NCBI RefSeq assembly: GCF_000381525.1
Contig: NZ_KB906606.1
Location: forward strand, 5,376-69,375
DNA from: Peptostreptococcus anaerobius VPI 4330 = DSM 2949
GTDB taxonomy: Bacteria > Bacillota > Clostridia > Peptostreptococcales > Peptostreptococcaceae
Length of the DNA stretch: 64,000 nucleotides
Direction of reading: 5' to 3'
Shown here: one piece after another, positions 17,063-26,896 of the stretch
Numbering within the stretch: the first letter of the stretch is position 1
Layout of the letters: every line of letters starts with the position of its first letter
Notes under the pieces: generated by a model
What the model was told of the DNA's origin: nothing
Database searches by the model: none
The model's input: the letters and a program-made list of their open reading frames with translations, nothing else
Program-made: the position numbers and the translations under genes

Positions 17063-19282
17063 ATGCATGAAAATGAAATAAATAAGTTAATAAAAAAAAT
17101 TAAGACATATGCCCCCCATGCCGATTTCGACAAGGTAGTGAGGGCTTATGAATTAGCTGAAAAAGCCCATGATGGACAGGTTAGAAAGTCTGGAGAACCC
17201 TATATTATCCATCCTCTAGCAGTAGCCAATATACTTGCTGATATGCAGTTGGATATGGATACAATATGTGGTGGAATACTCCATGATGTAGTTGAAGATA
17301 CAGAGTATGAAGAATCAGATATTGAAGAGATGTTTGGCAAGGATGTAGCAGTCCTTGTGGATGGTGTTACCAAGCTAGGTAAGATCCAGTATATGACCAA
17401 GGAAGAATCTCAATCAGAAAATCTTAGGAAGATGTTTCTAGCTATGGCCAAGGACATGAGAGTAATCCTTATTAAGTTGGCGGATAGACTCCACAATATG
17501 AGGACTCTTGAATATATGGACAGTAACAAGGCTAGATATAAGGCTAGGGAGACCCTAGATATATATGCCGGTATAGCTCACAGGTTGGGTATTCAGACCA
17601 TCAAGTGGGAATTAGAAGACCTATCTCTAAGGTTTTTGGATCCAGAAGGATATTATAGCCTAGTCAAAAAAGTTAACAAAAAAAGAGAACAGAGAGAATG
17701 CTATATAGCTAATATAGTGGATATGTTAAAGGGCAAGTTCCAGCAGATGGAGATACCATCAGATGTATATGGTAGACCAAAGCACTTCTATTCTATATAT
17801 AGGAAGATGAAGAAAAAGAACAAGTCATTTGACGAGATATACGACTTAACTGCTGTCAGGATTATAGTTGATACAGTCAAGGATTGCTATGGGGTGTTGG
17901 GTGTAGTACACACTTTGTGGAAGCCTATGCCAGGTAGGTTCAAGGACTATATAGCAATGCCAAAGCCTAATATGTACCAGTCACTCCATACAACAGTTAT
18001 AGGTGCTGATGGTGAGCCTGTTGAGATACAGATTAGGACAAAGGAGATGCACCAGGTTGCAGAATATGGTTTTGCAGCCCATTGGAAGTACAAGGAAGGT
18101 GTAACAGACAAGGATGTATCAGCCCTAGACGAAAAGTTACAGTGGTTTAGGATGATGATGGAATGGGAAAAGGACGTAAAAGATCCTCATGAATTCCTGG
18201 ATGCCCTAAAGGATGATGTCTTGACATATCAGGTCTATGTATTTACGCCACAGGGTGAGGTAATAGAACTACCTACAGGTTCAACTACAATAGACTTTGC
18301 CTATAGGATACATTCAAAGGTAGGTAACTCATGCGTGGGTGCCAAGGTCAATGGAAGAATTGTACCACTAGACCACATACTTAAAAATGGGGACATAGTT
18401 GAAATACTTAGGTCCCAATCTTCACTAGGACCTAGCCGTGACTGGTTAAATATAGTAAAGACTTCAAATGCTAGAAATAGGATTAGGCAGTTCTTTAAGA
18501 AGGAAAGACGTGAAGAAAATATTGAAAGAGGTATAGCAATCTTAGATAGGGAGCTAAAACGTAACCACCTTAACAGGACTGATCCAGAAGTTTTGGCAGC
18601 CCTAAAGGAGATAGGTGTCAAGTTTAACCAACCAAACTATGAGGACTTCTTGGCTACAATAGGCTATGGTGGTATCATGGGCAACCAGGTTGCTACAAAG
18701 ACAAAGGACCTACTCCTAAGAGATGTAAGAAAACAAGAAAAAGAGCAGATGGCAACCCTTGAGGAGGATGTAGAAGTCCACAACAAGGTTGACGCATCTA
18801 AAAATAGATCAAAGAAAAAAGAAAAGAGACACACAGGGGTCATAGTAGATGGACTAGAAGGAATCTATGTTAGGTTTGCAAAATGTTGCAACCCATTGCC
18901 AGGTGATGAAATAGAAGGTTACATCACAAGGGGAAGGGGTGTTACAGTCCATAGGTCTGATTGTCAGAACCTTATAAGGGACAAGGAAAACTACAAGAAT
19001 AAGATGATCAAGGTGTCTTGGGTAGAGGATAACAACTCTAGGTTTGAGGCTGATATCCAGCTAAAGGCCAATGATAGGAGGGGGATTGTAAACGAAATCA
19101 CCCACGTTATATCCAACGAGAAGATAGGCCTAGTCAGCATTTACGCTAGAAGAGGTAACGATATTGGAATAACGATAGACCTTACCCTAGAAGTATCTGG
19201 CATTGACCAGATGAACCAAGTAATGAAAAAAATTATGAATGTACCGGGTGTTGACGATGCCTACAGGGTGCATAGTAAATAA
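17063..19282 (+). CDS. rel: Bifunctional (p)ppGpp synthetase/hydrolase Rel
   Basis: A 739-residue stringent-response enzyme. The HD hydrolase domain is intact (SGEPYIIHPLAVA, ILHDVVEDT). The synthetase domain has GRPKHFYSIYRKM and a RFKD motif, typical of bifunctional Rel rather than synthetase-only RelA. A TGS domain starts near YQVYVFTPQGEVIELP. A zinc-finger/ACT region contains RFAKCCNPLPGDEI and ends with an ACT domain. GGAGG lies before the ATG. It is in line with apt and dtd. Confidence 0.96.
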   Translation: MHENEINKLIKKIKTYAPHADFDKVVRAYELAEKAHDGQVRKSGEPYIIHPLAVANILADMQLDMDTICGGILHDVVEDTEYEESDIEEMFGKDVAVLVDGVTKLGKIQYMTKEESQSENLRKMFLAMAKDMRVILIKLADRLHNMRTLEYMDSNKARYKARETLDIYAGIAHRLGIQTIKWELEDLSLRFLDPEGYYSLVKKVNKKREQRECYIANIVDMLKGKFQQMEIPSDVYGRPKHFYSIYRKMKKKNKSFDEIYDLTAVRIIVDTVKDCYGVLGVVHTLWKPMPGRFKDYIAMPKPNMYQSLHTTVIGADGEPVEIQIRTKEMHQVAEYGFAAHWKYKEGVTDKDVSALDEKLQWFRMMMEWEKDVKDPHEFLDALKDDVLTYQVYVFTPQGEVIELPTGSTTIDFAYRIHSKVGNSCVGAKVNGRIVPLDHILKNGDIVEILRSQSSLGPSRDWLNIVKTSNARNRIRQFFKKERREENIERGIAILDRELKRNHLNRTDPEVLAALKEIGVKFNQPNYEDFLATIGYGGIMGNQVATKTKDLLLRDVRKQEKEQMATLEEDVEVHNKVDASKNRSKKKEKRHTGVIVDGLEGIYVRFAKCCNPLPGDEIEGYITRGRGVTVHRSDCQNLIRDKENYKNKMIKVSWVEDNNSRFEADIQLKANDRRGIVNEITHVISNEKIGLVSIYARRGNDIGITIDLTLEVSGIDQMNQVMKKIMNVPGVDDAYRVHSK

Positions 19283-19291
19283 GGAGCAAGT

Positions 19292-19741
19292 ATGAGGGCA
19301 GTAGTTCAAAGAGTTACTTCATCAAGCGTCACAGTTGAAGGAGAGACGACTGGTAAGATAGATAAGGGTCTGATGGTCCTACTAGGTGTTGCTGATGGAG
19401 ATACAGACAAAGATGTAACATATATGGTTGACAAGATAGTAAACCTTAGGATATTTGAAGATGAAAACGACAAGATGAACCTATCTCTTCAGGATATAGG
19501 AGCAAGTCTACTAGTTGTCAGTCAGTTCACCCTACTTGGTGATTGTAGGAAGGGTAGGAGGCCTAGCTTTATTGAAGCTGCCAGACCTGAAATGGCTGAC
19601 AACCTATACCAAAAATTTGTGGACAAGGCTAGGAGTATGGGGATAAGAACAGAGACAGGAAGGTTTAAGACCCATATGATGGTTGAACTGATCAACGATG
19701 GACCAGTTACAATATTGGTCGATTCCAATAAGAATTTTTAG
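19292..19741 (+). CDS. dtd: D-aminoacyl-tRNA deacylase
   Basis: A 149-residue dimeric enzyme that hydrolyses D-amino acids from mischarged tRNA. It starts [13 protein letters not shown], has the SQFTL motif ([12 protein letters not shown]) and the cross-subunit GPVT motif ([10 protein letters not shown]). Both are diagnostic. It is nine bases downstream of rel with AAGGAG before the ATG. Confidence 0.97.
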   Translation: MRAVVQRVTSSSVTVEGETTGKIDKGLMVLLGVADGDTDKDVTYMVDKIVNLRIFEDENDKMNLSLQDIGASLLVVSQFTLLGDCRKGRRPSFIEAARPEMADNLYQKFVDKARSMGIRTETGRFKTHMMVELINDGPVTILVDSNKNF

Positions 19742-19750
19742 GAGGAAAAG

Positions 19751-20377
19751 ATGAAGTTAGAAGTGCTAGTAGATAGGATGATGCAAGAAAATACATATGT
19801 ATACTATGATGAACAAACTAGGCAGGCAGTTATAGTAGATCCAGCCCTTAATTTCAAGGATGCTGTTGATACTATAATAAGACTTGACCTAGATGTCAAG
19901 TACATACTACTAACTCACGGTCATGCAGACCATATAGGTGATGTTGAGGAACTAAAGAAATATACAGGGGCTAAAATTGTAGCCCATATAGATGAAAAAG
20001 AAATGTTAAATGATGCCAGCAAGAACCTAAGTGTCCAGTTCTATCCAGAGAGTATAGAGTTTGATGCAGACATATATGTTAAGGACAGGGACAAGCTTAA
20101 GATGGGAGAAAATACCTTCTCATTTTTCGCAACACCGGGTCATACTAAGGGTGGTATGTGCATAAGATGTGGCATGGATATGTTTACGGGTGATACCTTG
20201 TTTAAGGATTCTATAGGTAGGACAGACCTATATGGTGGAGACTACAACCAGATGCTCAAGTCATTAAAGAAGCTTAGCAAGATGGAAGACGACATCACAG
20301 TATATCCAGGCCATGGACCAGCTACCAAGCTAGGTATAGAAAAGAAAGTAAACTACTATATGCAGTTGATAGGATAA
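19751..20377 (+). CDS. Metallo-beta-lactamase-fold hydrolase (glyoxalase II-like)
   Basis: A 208-residue cytosolic MBL-fold protein. Metal ligands are visible in LTHGHADHIGD (HxHxDH), in TPGHTKGGM, in FTGDTLF and in YPGHGPAT. The firmicute gene at this place between dtd and hemZ is usually annotated as glyoxalase II-like or YqgX-like; the true substrate is not settled. It starts nine bases after dtd with GGAGG before the ATG. Confidence 0.93.
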   Translation: MKLEVLVDRMMQENTYVYYDEQTRQAVIVDPALNFKDAVDTIIRLDLDVKYILLTHGHADHIGDVEELKKYTGAKIVAHIDEKEMLNDASKNLSVQFYPESIEFDADIYVKDRDKLKMGENTFSFFATPGHTKGGMCIRCGMDMFTGDTLFKDSIGRTDLYGGDYNQMLKSLKKLSKMEDDITVYPGHGPATKLGIEKKVNYYMQLIG

Positions 20378-20383
20378 GTTGTA

Positions 20384-21955
20384 ATGTTAAATATAGCACT
20401 AAAGGGACACAATTATAAATACGAGATATCTGAATTTTTGAGATTGTTTACATCTAGCTTTGATTTTATAGAAGATGTAGATGGCGGAATTTTTGAAAGT
20501 CAGATAGAGGACTCAGAGGACTTAAAGGCTTCTGAGCTTTCTTGTCTAGCCAACAAGTTGGATATAGAAGAAAAAGACCATATTATGTATATTCGATCAA
20601 CAACATATGCCTATGAGTATGGCCTTAGGGTATATTCTAAGTCTACTCAAGATATAATAGACCTGAAAGAAAAAAAATTTGCAAACAATCAAAAAAAGAT
20701 AGATAATAGAGTAAAGACCATCTCAAAAAGACTCATTCAAAGGTCTATGTTTGACTACCTCAATGACAAGTACGATGCAAATGTACCTTGGGGGATATTG
20801 ACTGGTATTAGGCCAGTCAAGTTGATACATAGCCAGTTGGATGAGGGGATTGATGAGTCTACAATCAGGGATACCATGAAGAGGGAGTACCTGATAAGTG
20901 ACGAAAAACTAGACCTTATAATAGATATAGCCAAGAGGGAAAGACCTTACATATATCCTCTTGATGGGAACAAGATTTCCCTATATGTATCTATACCATT
21001 TTGCCCAACGAGGTGCCTGTATTGTTCATTCCCATCAAATGCCCTTGGAATACAGGGGTCAAAGAGGGGGCAATATGTGGATACACTCCTAGTAGAGGCA
21101 GAGGGACTAGCTGATATAATTACAAAGCAAGGCAAGACTATAGAGTCATTTTATATAGGTGGAGGAACACCTACAGCCCTAGAGGCTCATGATTTAGACA
21201 GGTTAATCACAGGCCTATTTGACATATTTGATCTCTCTAGGATTGAGGAGTTTACAGTAGAGGCTGGTAGGCCAGACACCATAACAAGAGAAAAACTCCT
21301 AGTCCTTAAAAAGCATGGTGTAGGCAGAATATCTATCAATCCACAGACTATGAATCAAGTCACACTTGACAAGATAGGTAGACGTCATAGTGTTGAGGAT
21401 ATAGTAGACTGCTTTAATATGGCAAGAGAGTTGGGATTTGATAATATCAATATGGACCTGATATTGGGTCTTCCAAATGAGACTCCAGATATGGTTGCTC
21501 ATACAATGAATACGATAGTTGGTCTGAACCCTGAAAATGTGACAGTACATACACTGGCACTCAAGAGGGCATCAGACTTGAAGATAAATATAGAAGACTA
21601 TGAAGACGATTTGACGTCATATAGGCAAATGGTTGAAATGATAAAAATATCAAGAGATGCCATGTCCCAAAACGGCTACAATCCATATTATATGTACAGG
21701 CAAAAGCATATGCTAGGCAACCTGGAAAATATTGGTTATGCCAAAGAAGGTAAAGAATGCCTATACAATATGCAGATAATGGAAGAAAAACAGTCAAACT
21801 ATGCAATAGGTGCTGGTGCAGTATCCAAGTTCGTCTATCTAGATGAAAATAGGATAGAGAGGGTTGACGATGTCAAGGACCTTGACCACTACCTAAGTAG
21901 GGTTGATGAAATGATAGAAAAAAAGAGGCGGGAGGTTGAAAAGAATGAAAATTAG
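20384..21955 (+). CDS. hemZ: Oxygen-independent coproporphyrinogen dehydrogenase HemZ
   Basis: A 523-residue radical SAM protein of the HemN/HemZ group. The 4Fe-4S cysteines are in CPTRCLYCSFPS (about residues 207-214), followed by YIGGGTPTAL and VEAGRPDTI. An N-terminal extension of about 190 residues is typical of HemZ. The C-terminal HemN domain includes YNPYYMYRQKHMLGNLENIGY. Its 3' end overlaps hisS by 11 bp. Assignment to coproporphyrinogen oxidation follows the family; no other haem gene lies in the window to support it. Confidence 0.88.
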   Translation: MLNIALKGHNYKYEISEFLRLFTSSFDFIEDVDGGIFESQIEDSEDLKASELSCLANKLDIEEKDHIMYIRSTTYAYEYGLRVYSKSTQDIIDLKEKKFANNQKKIDNRVKTISKRLIQRSMFDYLNDKYDANVPWGILTGIRPVKLIHSQLDEGIDESTIRDTMKREYLISDEKLDLIIDIAKRERPYIYPLDGNKISLYVSIPFCPTRCLYCSFPSNALGIQGSKRGQYVDTLLVEAEGLADIITKQGKTIESFYIGGGTPTALEAHDLDRLITGLFDIFDLSRIEEFTVEAGRPDTITREKLLVLKKHGVGRISINPQTMNQVTLDKIGRRHSVEDIVDCFNMARELGFDNINMDLILGLPNETPDMVAHTMNTIVGLNPENVTVHTLALKRASDLKINIEDYEDDLTSYRQMVEMIKISRDAMSQNGYNPYYMYRQKHMLGNLENIGYAKEGKECLYNMQIMEEKQSNYAIGAGAVSKFVYLDENRIERVDDVKDLDHYLSRVDEMIEKKRREVEKNEN

Positions 21956-23207
21956 TGCTCCAAGAGGAACAAAGGATATAACTTCAAAAGAATCATTCAA
22001 GTGGAATTATCTAGAAACTAAGTTTAGACAAATATGCTCGATGTATGGTTATGAAGAGATAAGGACACCTATATTTGAAAACACAGAACTATTTCAGAGG
22101 GGTGTAGGTGATACTACAGACATAGTTCAAAAAGAGATGTACTCATTTAAGGATAGGGGAGATAGGGATTTAACTCTTAAGCCTGAGGGTACAGCAGGAG
22201 TGATCAGGGCATTTATAGAAAACAAGATGTTTGCAGATGCCCAGCCTACAAAGTTATTTTATATAACACCTTGTTTTAGGTATGAAAGACCCCAGTCAGG
22301 TAGGCAAAGACAGTTCCACCAGTTTGGTGTAGAGGCAGTAGGAAGTGACACACCATCTCTAGATGCAGAGGCCATATCACTTGCTATGCAGTTCTTGGGA
22401 GAATTAGGACTTAAAGACCTGTCAGTATCAATCAACTCAGTTGGATGTCCAGTATGTAGAGAGTCATACAACAAGTTACTTAAGGAATATTTAGAGAAAA
22501 AGTCAGATGTATTATGTGACTTATGTAATGAAAGACGTGAAAAGAACCCTATGAGAGTTATAGACTGTAAGGTTCAGACTTGCCAGGACAACATCAAGGA
22601 TATACCACTTATGGCAGACCACTTGTGTGAAGACTGTCAAGACCACTTTGAAAAACTAAAGGCTTACTTAGACGAGATGAATATCAAGTACCATGTAGAT
22701 AAGAAGATTGTAAGAGGACTAGACTACTATAAGAGGACAGCATTTGAAATAATATCAAATGACCTAGGTGCCCAGTCTACTGTATGTGGTGGAGGTAGAT
22801 ATGACGGACTAGTAGAACAGATAGGCGGTCCAGAAGGCTATAGTGGAGTAGGATTTGGTATGGGTGTTGAAAGACTGCTGCTTACTCTAGAAGCCAACAA
22901 TATAGAAATAGAAAATCCAAATAAAACGGATATATATATAGTAACTCTTGGAGAGATGGCCAAGTTAAAGTCATTTGCTATACTAAAGAACCTAAGAGAC
23001 AACCATATATCAGCTGATAAGGACCACCTTGACCGTAGTTTCAAGGCCCAGTTCAAGTATTCAAACAAGATAAATGCCAAGTACACAATTGTAATAGGCG
23101 ATGAAGAACTTGAAAAGGACGAGGCTAGGCTTAAAAATATGGAAACAGGTGAGCAAAAGTCAGTTAAGATTAGCAATCTAGTAGAAGAATTTAAAGGCTT
23201 GTTATAG
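21945..23207 (+). CDS. hisS: Histidyl-tRNA synthetase
   Basis: A 420-residue class II synthetase. Motif 2 is FRYERPQSGRQRQFHQF and motif 3 is GFGMGVERLLL. The His-specific motifs RGLDYYKRTAFE and GGGRYDGLV are present, with a C-terminal anticodon-binding domain. The frame opens at TTG 21936, but the ATG at 21945 has GGAGG nine bases before it and gives the usual N-terminus (SAPRGTKDI). Translation is probably coupled to hemZ. Confidence 0.97.
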   Translation: MKISAPRGTKDITSKESFKWNYLETKFRQICSMYGYEEIRTPIFENTELFQRGVGDTTDIVQKEMYSFKDRGDRDLTLKPEGTAGVIRAFIENKMFADAQPTKLFYITPCFRYERPQSGRQRQFHQFGVEAVGSDTPSLDAEAISLAMQFLGELGLKDLSVSINSVGCPVCRESYNKLLKEYLEKKSDVLCDLCNERREKNPMRVIDCKVQTCQDNIKDIPLMADHLCEDCQDHFEKLKAYLDEMNIKYHVDKKIVRGLDYYKRTAFEIISNDLGAQSTVCGGGRYDGLVEQIGGPEGYSGVGFGMGVERLLLTLEANNIEIENPNKTDIYIVTLGEMAKLKSFAILKNLRDNHISADKDHLDRSFKAQFKYSNKINAKYTIVIGDEELEKDEARLKNMETGEQKSVKISNLVEEFKGLL

Positions 23208-23218
23208 GAGGAGATAGA

Positions 23219-25000
23219 GTGGATAATATTAAAGGCATGCATAGAACTTGCTATGCAGGAGAACTAAGAATTGAAAATGTAGGTCAGGAAGTAACCCTAA
23301 TGGGATGGGTACAGAAGAAGAGAAACCTAGGTGGACTAGTATTCGTAGACCTTAGAGATAGGGGAGGAATAGCCCAGCTAGTATTCGATATTGATGTAGA
23401 CAAGGAAGCTTTTGAAAAGGGCGAAAAGTTGGCATCAGAGTATGTAATAGCTGTAAGGGGTAAGGTATGTGAGAGACAGTCAAAGAACCCTAACATGGCT
23501 ACAGGTGATGTAGAAGTATTCGTTGAAGAACTAAGAGTCCTAAATGAATCACAGACACCACCAATCTATGTAAAGGACGATGATGATGTATCAGAGGCCC
23601 TAAGACTAAAGTATAGGTACCTAGATCTTAGAAAACCAAAGATGCAGAAGAACCTAATGCTAAGACATAGGGTGACAAACATAGCTAGAAACTACTTATC
23701 AGACAACAATTTCTGTGAGATAGAGACTCCATTCTTGGTAAAGCCTACTCCAGAAGGAGCTAGAGACTACCTAGTACCATCAAGAGTAAATGAAGGAAGG
23801 TTCTACGCCCTACCACAGTCACCACAGTTATACAAGCAGTTGTTAATGGTATCTGGAATGGACAGGTATTTCCAGATAGTAAAGTGCTTTAGAGATGAAG
23901 ATTTAAGAGCGGATAGACAGCCAGAGTTTACACAGATAGACCTTGAGATGTCATTTGTTGAAGAGAACGACGTAATGACAATGATGGAAGGTTTCCTACA
24001 GAAGTTATTCAAGGAAATCAAGGGAATGGATATAGCCCTACCACTTCCAAGACTTACATACAAAGAAGCGATGGAGAGGTTTGGTTCAGATAAGCCTGAT
24101 ACTAGATATGGACTAGAATTTGTAAACATATCTGATGTAGTTGCAGACTGTGGATTTAAGGTATTTGCAGATTCAACTAAGGATGGAAAATCAGTAAGAG
24201 GTATCAATGTTAAGGGTGGAGCAGAAGAGTTCACTAGAAAGGCGATATCTCATTTAGAAGACCATGCCAAGTTATACAAGGCAAAGGGACTTGCTTGGAT
24301 GAAGATTACAGAAGAAGGAGTAACTTCACCAATAGCTAAGTTCTTCTCAGAAGAAGAACTAGAATCTATAAAGACAAAGATGGGAGCAGAACTAGGAGAC
24401 TTGTTACTATTTGTAGCGGACAAGGATTCTGTAGTATATGATGCCCTAGGTCAGGTCAGAATAGCAGTAGCAGACAAGCTAGGCCTAGCTGATCCTAACA
24501 AGTTCAACCTATTGTGGGTGACTGAGTTCCCAATATTTGAAGAAGATGAAGAAAATGGAAGATTTGCAGCCAAGCACCATCCATTTACATCACCAATGGA
24601 TGAGGACCTAGACCACCTAGAAGATGAAGATAAGTTAAAATTAAGAGCCAAGGCTTATGATATAGTCCTTAATGGATATGAAATAGGAGGAGGATCAATT
24701 AGAATATCTGATTCAGAAGTCCAGAAGAGAATGTTTAAGGCTCTTGGATTTACAGATGAAGAAGCCTACAATAAGTTTGGTTTCCTAATAGATGCCTTCA
24801 AGTTTGGTACACCTCCACACGGTGGTATGGCATTTGGTCTAGACAGACTAGTAATGCTACTTGCAGGAGCAGACAATATTAGAGAGGTCATAGCTTTCCC
24901 TAAGAACCAGAATGCTGTTTGTCCTATGACTATGGCTCCGTCTATTGCAGAGGACGATCAGTTAAAGGAATTAAGCATCAAGGTATCTATAGAAGAATAA
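23219..25000 (+). CDS. aspS: Aspartyl-tRNA synthetase, bacterial type
   Basis: A 593-residue class II synthetase with an N-terminal OB anticodon domain. The catalytic core has motif 2 in CFRDEDLRADRQPEFTQID and motif 3 in FGLDRLVMLLAG. A bacterial-type GAD insertion domain lies between. The start is GTG with AGGAGG seven bases upstream; an internal ATG at 23237 lacks a good RBS. It lies 11 bp after hisS, the usual hisS-aspS pair. Confidence 0.96.
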   Translation: MDNIKGMHRTCYAGELRIENVGQEVTLMGWVQKKRNLGGLVFVDLRDRGGIAQLVFDIDVDKEAFEKGEKLASEYVIAVRGKVCERQSKNPNMATGDVEVFVEELRVLNESQTPPIYVKDDDDVSEALRLKYRYLDLRKPKMQKNLMLRHRVTNIARNYLSDNNFCEIETPFLVKPTPEGARDYLVPSRVNEGRFYALPQSPQLYKQLLMVSGMDRYFQIVKCFRDEDLRADRQPEFTQIDLEMSFVEENDVMTMMEGFLQKLFKEIKGMDIALPLPRLTYKEAMERFGSDKPDTRYGLEFVNISDVVADCGFKVFADSTKDGKSVRGINVKGGAEEFTRKAISHLEDHAKLYKAKGLAWMKITEEGVTSPIAKFFSEEELESIKTKMGAELGDLLLFVADKDSVVYDALGQVRIAVADKLGLADPNKFNLLWVTEFPIFEEDEENGRFAAKHHPFTSPMDEDLDHLEDEDKLKLRAKAYDIVLNGYEIGGGSIRISDSEVQKRMFKALGFTDEEAYNKFGFLIDAFKFGTPPHGGMAFGLDRLVMLLAGADNIREVIAFPKNQNAVCPMTMAPSIAEDDQLKELSIKVSIEE

Positions 25001-25020
25001 TAAAGGTGGCTAGATTATAG

Positions 25021-25338
25021 ATGAGTGGTTGTTGCACACATGAGGTGAACAAGGATAGAAAATTGAATTCTAAAAATGACAAGGATGCACTAATCAGGCG
25101 CCTTAAAAGGATTGAAGGCCAGGTCAAGGGTATCCAGTCAATGGTTGATGACGAGCGTTATTGCATAGATATACTGACACAGGTTACAGCAGTAAAGTCA
25201 GCTATAAATGCTGTAGGAGTCATGATACTAGAGAACCATATAAAGGGATGCTTGATCGATGCTATTGAGAATCAGGAAGAGGACAGAGATGCCCTAATAG
25301 AAGAACTGATAAGCTTGATAGGCAGGTACTCCAAGTAA
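25021..25338 (+). CDS. csoR: CsoR-type copper-sensing repressor
   Basis: A 105-residue all-helical DUF156 repressor. The copper-type ligand set is present: C48, H73 and C77 (in YCIDIL and NHIKGC). It has RRLKRIEGQVKGI at the DNA-binding helix. Two extra cysteines (C4, C5) in a short N-terminal tail are not part of the family core. CsoR proteins release DNA on binding Cu(I) and so derepress copper-efflux genes. A CsoR-like operator lies 38 kb away, before a CopZ-like gene at 63886. It follows aspS by 20 bp. Confidence 0.88.
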   Translation: MSGCCTHEVNKDRKLNSKNDKDALIRRLKRIEGQVKGIQSMVDDERYCIDILTQVTAVKSAINAVGVMILENHIKGCLIDAIENQEEDRDALIEELISLIGRYSK

Positions 25339-25351
25339 TTGAATATGATAT

Positions 25352-25398
25352 GTGTTCAATAGGAGGTAGCATACAGGTGTTCAATAGGAGGTAGCATA
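25352..25398 (+). repeat. Duplicated 22-bp segment carrying the ribosome-binding site
   Basis: A 22-bp segment starting GTGTTCAATAGGAGGTAGC occurs at 25352-25373 and again at 25377-25398, separated by CAG. Each copy holds an AGGAGG. Only the second is at working distance from the ATG at 25399. Confidence 0.95.
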
Positions 25399-25857
25399 AT
25401 GGATCAAAGAGGATATATAGTAGAGGTAATGGATGATAAGACAGCCAAGTTTCAGATGAGGAGAATGTCAGCCTGTGCTAGCTGTGGTAAATGTATAGGT
25501 GCTGCAAAGAGTGAGTCTATGGATATAATAGTAGAAGTAGACAACAGTATAGGTAGTCAAGTAGGTGATTATGTAGAGGTCAGCATGGAACATATCAATG
25601 TCATGAGGGCTCTAGGAATCCTATATGGCCTACCATTGATAGCCCTAGTAGCAGGCACAGTAGGCTCCTACTATGCACTTGGATCAGTGGTTGCTGGTCA
25701 TTTACTTGAAGTGTATAGTTTTGGAATAGGCCTACTAGTGACAGGTATAGTATATGGATTGATTAGGTTAAGGGATGAGTCCTTTAAAAAATCCAAAAAA
25801 TATATGCCGACAGTCACAAGGATATTAGAAGATTTAAAACCTATACCTGGATTTTAG
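25399..25857 (+). CDS. RseC/MucC-family (SoxR-reducing) membrane protein
   Basis: A 152-residue membrane protein. A short N-terminal domain has a cysteine cluster CASCGKC (about residues 26-32). Two hydrophobic helices follow (LGILYGLPLIALVAGTVGSYY and a second near 105-125), then a short basic C-terminus. This is the layout of the RseC/MucC family, whose members sit near Rnf complexes or oxidative-stress regulators. The function here is unknown. Its ribosome-binding site is duplicated. Confidence 0.85.
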   Translation: MDQRGYIVEVMDDKTAKFQMRRMSACASCGKCIGAAKSESMDIIVEVDNSIGSQVGDYVEVSMEHINVMRALGILYGLPLIALVAGTVGSYYALGSVVAGHLLEVYSFGIGLLVTGIVYGLIRLRDESFKKSKKYMPTVTRILEDLKPIPGF

Positions 25858-25899
25858 GTCCGGGTATGGGATATTTAATAAAATTTTAGGAGGTAAAAG

Positions 25900-26868
25900 A
25901 TGGAATTAATCGATGGATTAAAGTCTCAAATTGCGGGTAAGTATATAAGAATAGTACTACCAGAAGGAACAGAACCTAGAATAATAGGAGCTGCTTCAAG
26001 ATTACATAAGGAAGGTATCCTAGTACCAGTATTGGTTGGTGATCCAGCTGAAATAGGAAAGGTAGCTAGCGAAAAATCAATCGACATAGAAGGTGTTGAA
26101 ATAATAAATCCAGCAGACTATGCAGAATTTGATGAAATGGTTGCAGCATTTGTAGAAAGAAGAAAGGGCAAGGTTACTGAAGAAGATGCTAGAAAATTAC
26201 TTCTAGACGAAAACTACTTCGGTACAATGCTAACTTACATGGATAAGGTGGCAGGTATGGTATCAGGTGCTGTTCACTCAACAGGTGACACAGTAAGACC
26301 AGCCCTACAGATAATAAAGACAAAGCCAGGCGTGTCTAGAACTTCAGGTGCATTCGTAATGATCAAGGGAGATACAAAGTACATATTCTCTGACTGTGCA
26401 ATAAACATAGAACTAGATGCAGAAGGCCTAGCAGGAGTAGCAGTAGAATCAGCTAAGACTGCCAAGATATTTGGAATAGATCCAAAGGTTGCAATGCTAT
26501 CATTCTCAACTAAGGGATCAGCAAAGCATGACCTAGCAACTAAGGTCCAAACAGCTACAAAGATGGCTCAGGAATTAGCTCCTGAACTTCCAATAGAAGG
26601 AGAAATCCAGTTTGATGCTGCTATAGTTGAGTCAGTAGGCCAGCAGAAGGCTCCAGGATCAAAGGTAGCAGGATTTGCCAACGTATTTGTGTTCCCATCA
26701 CTAGAAGCTGGTAATATAGGATACAAGATAGCTCAGAGACTAGGTGGTTTCGAAGCTTTGGGTCCAATCCTACAGGGTCTAAACAAGCCAATAACTGACC
26801 TGTCAAGAGGATGCAACGAAGAAGACGTATACAAGCTATCAATAATAACAGCCTGCCAGAGCTTATAA
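25900..26868 (+). CDS. pta: Phosphate acetyltransferase
   Basis: A 322-residue cytosolic enzyme converting acetyl-CoA and phosphate to acetyl phosphate, which acetate kinase uses to make ATP. It has IVLPEGTEPRII near the N-terminus and, toward the C-terminus, FVFPSLEAGNIGYKIAQRLGG and GPILQGLNKPITDLSRGC, all typical. AGGAGG lies before the ATG. No ackA follows. Instead the giant adhesin begins 28 bp after the stop, with no terminator between them. Confidence 0.96.
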   Translation: MELIDGLKSQIAGKYIRIVLPEGTEPRIIGAASRLHKEGILVPVLVGDPAEIGKVASEKSIDIEGVEIINPADYAEFDEMVAAFVERRKGKVTEEDARKLLLDENYFGTMLTYMDKVAGMVSGAVHSTGDTVRPALQIIKTKPGVSRTSGAFVMIKGDTKYIFSDCAINIELDAEGLAGVAVESAKTAKIFGIDPKVAMLSFSTKGSAKHDLATKVQTATKMAQELAPELPIEGEIQFDAAIVESVGQQKAPGSKVAGFANVFVFPSLEAGNIGYKIAQRLGGFEALGPILQGLNKPITDLSRGCNEEDVYKLSIITACQSL

Positions 26869-26896
26869 TTTTAAATTTTAGGAAGGAAGTGGTGTT

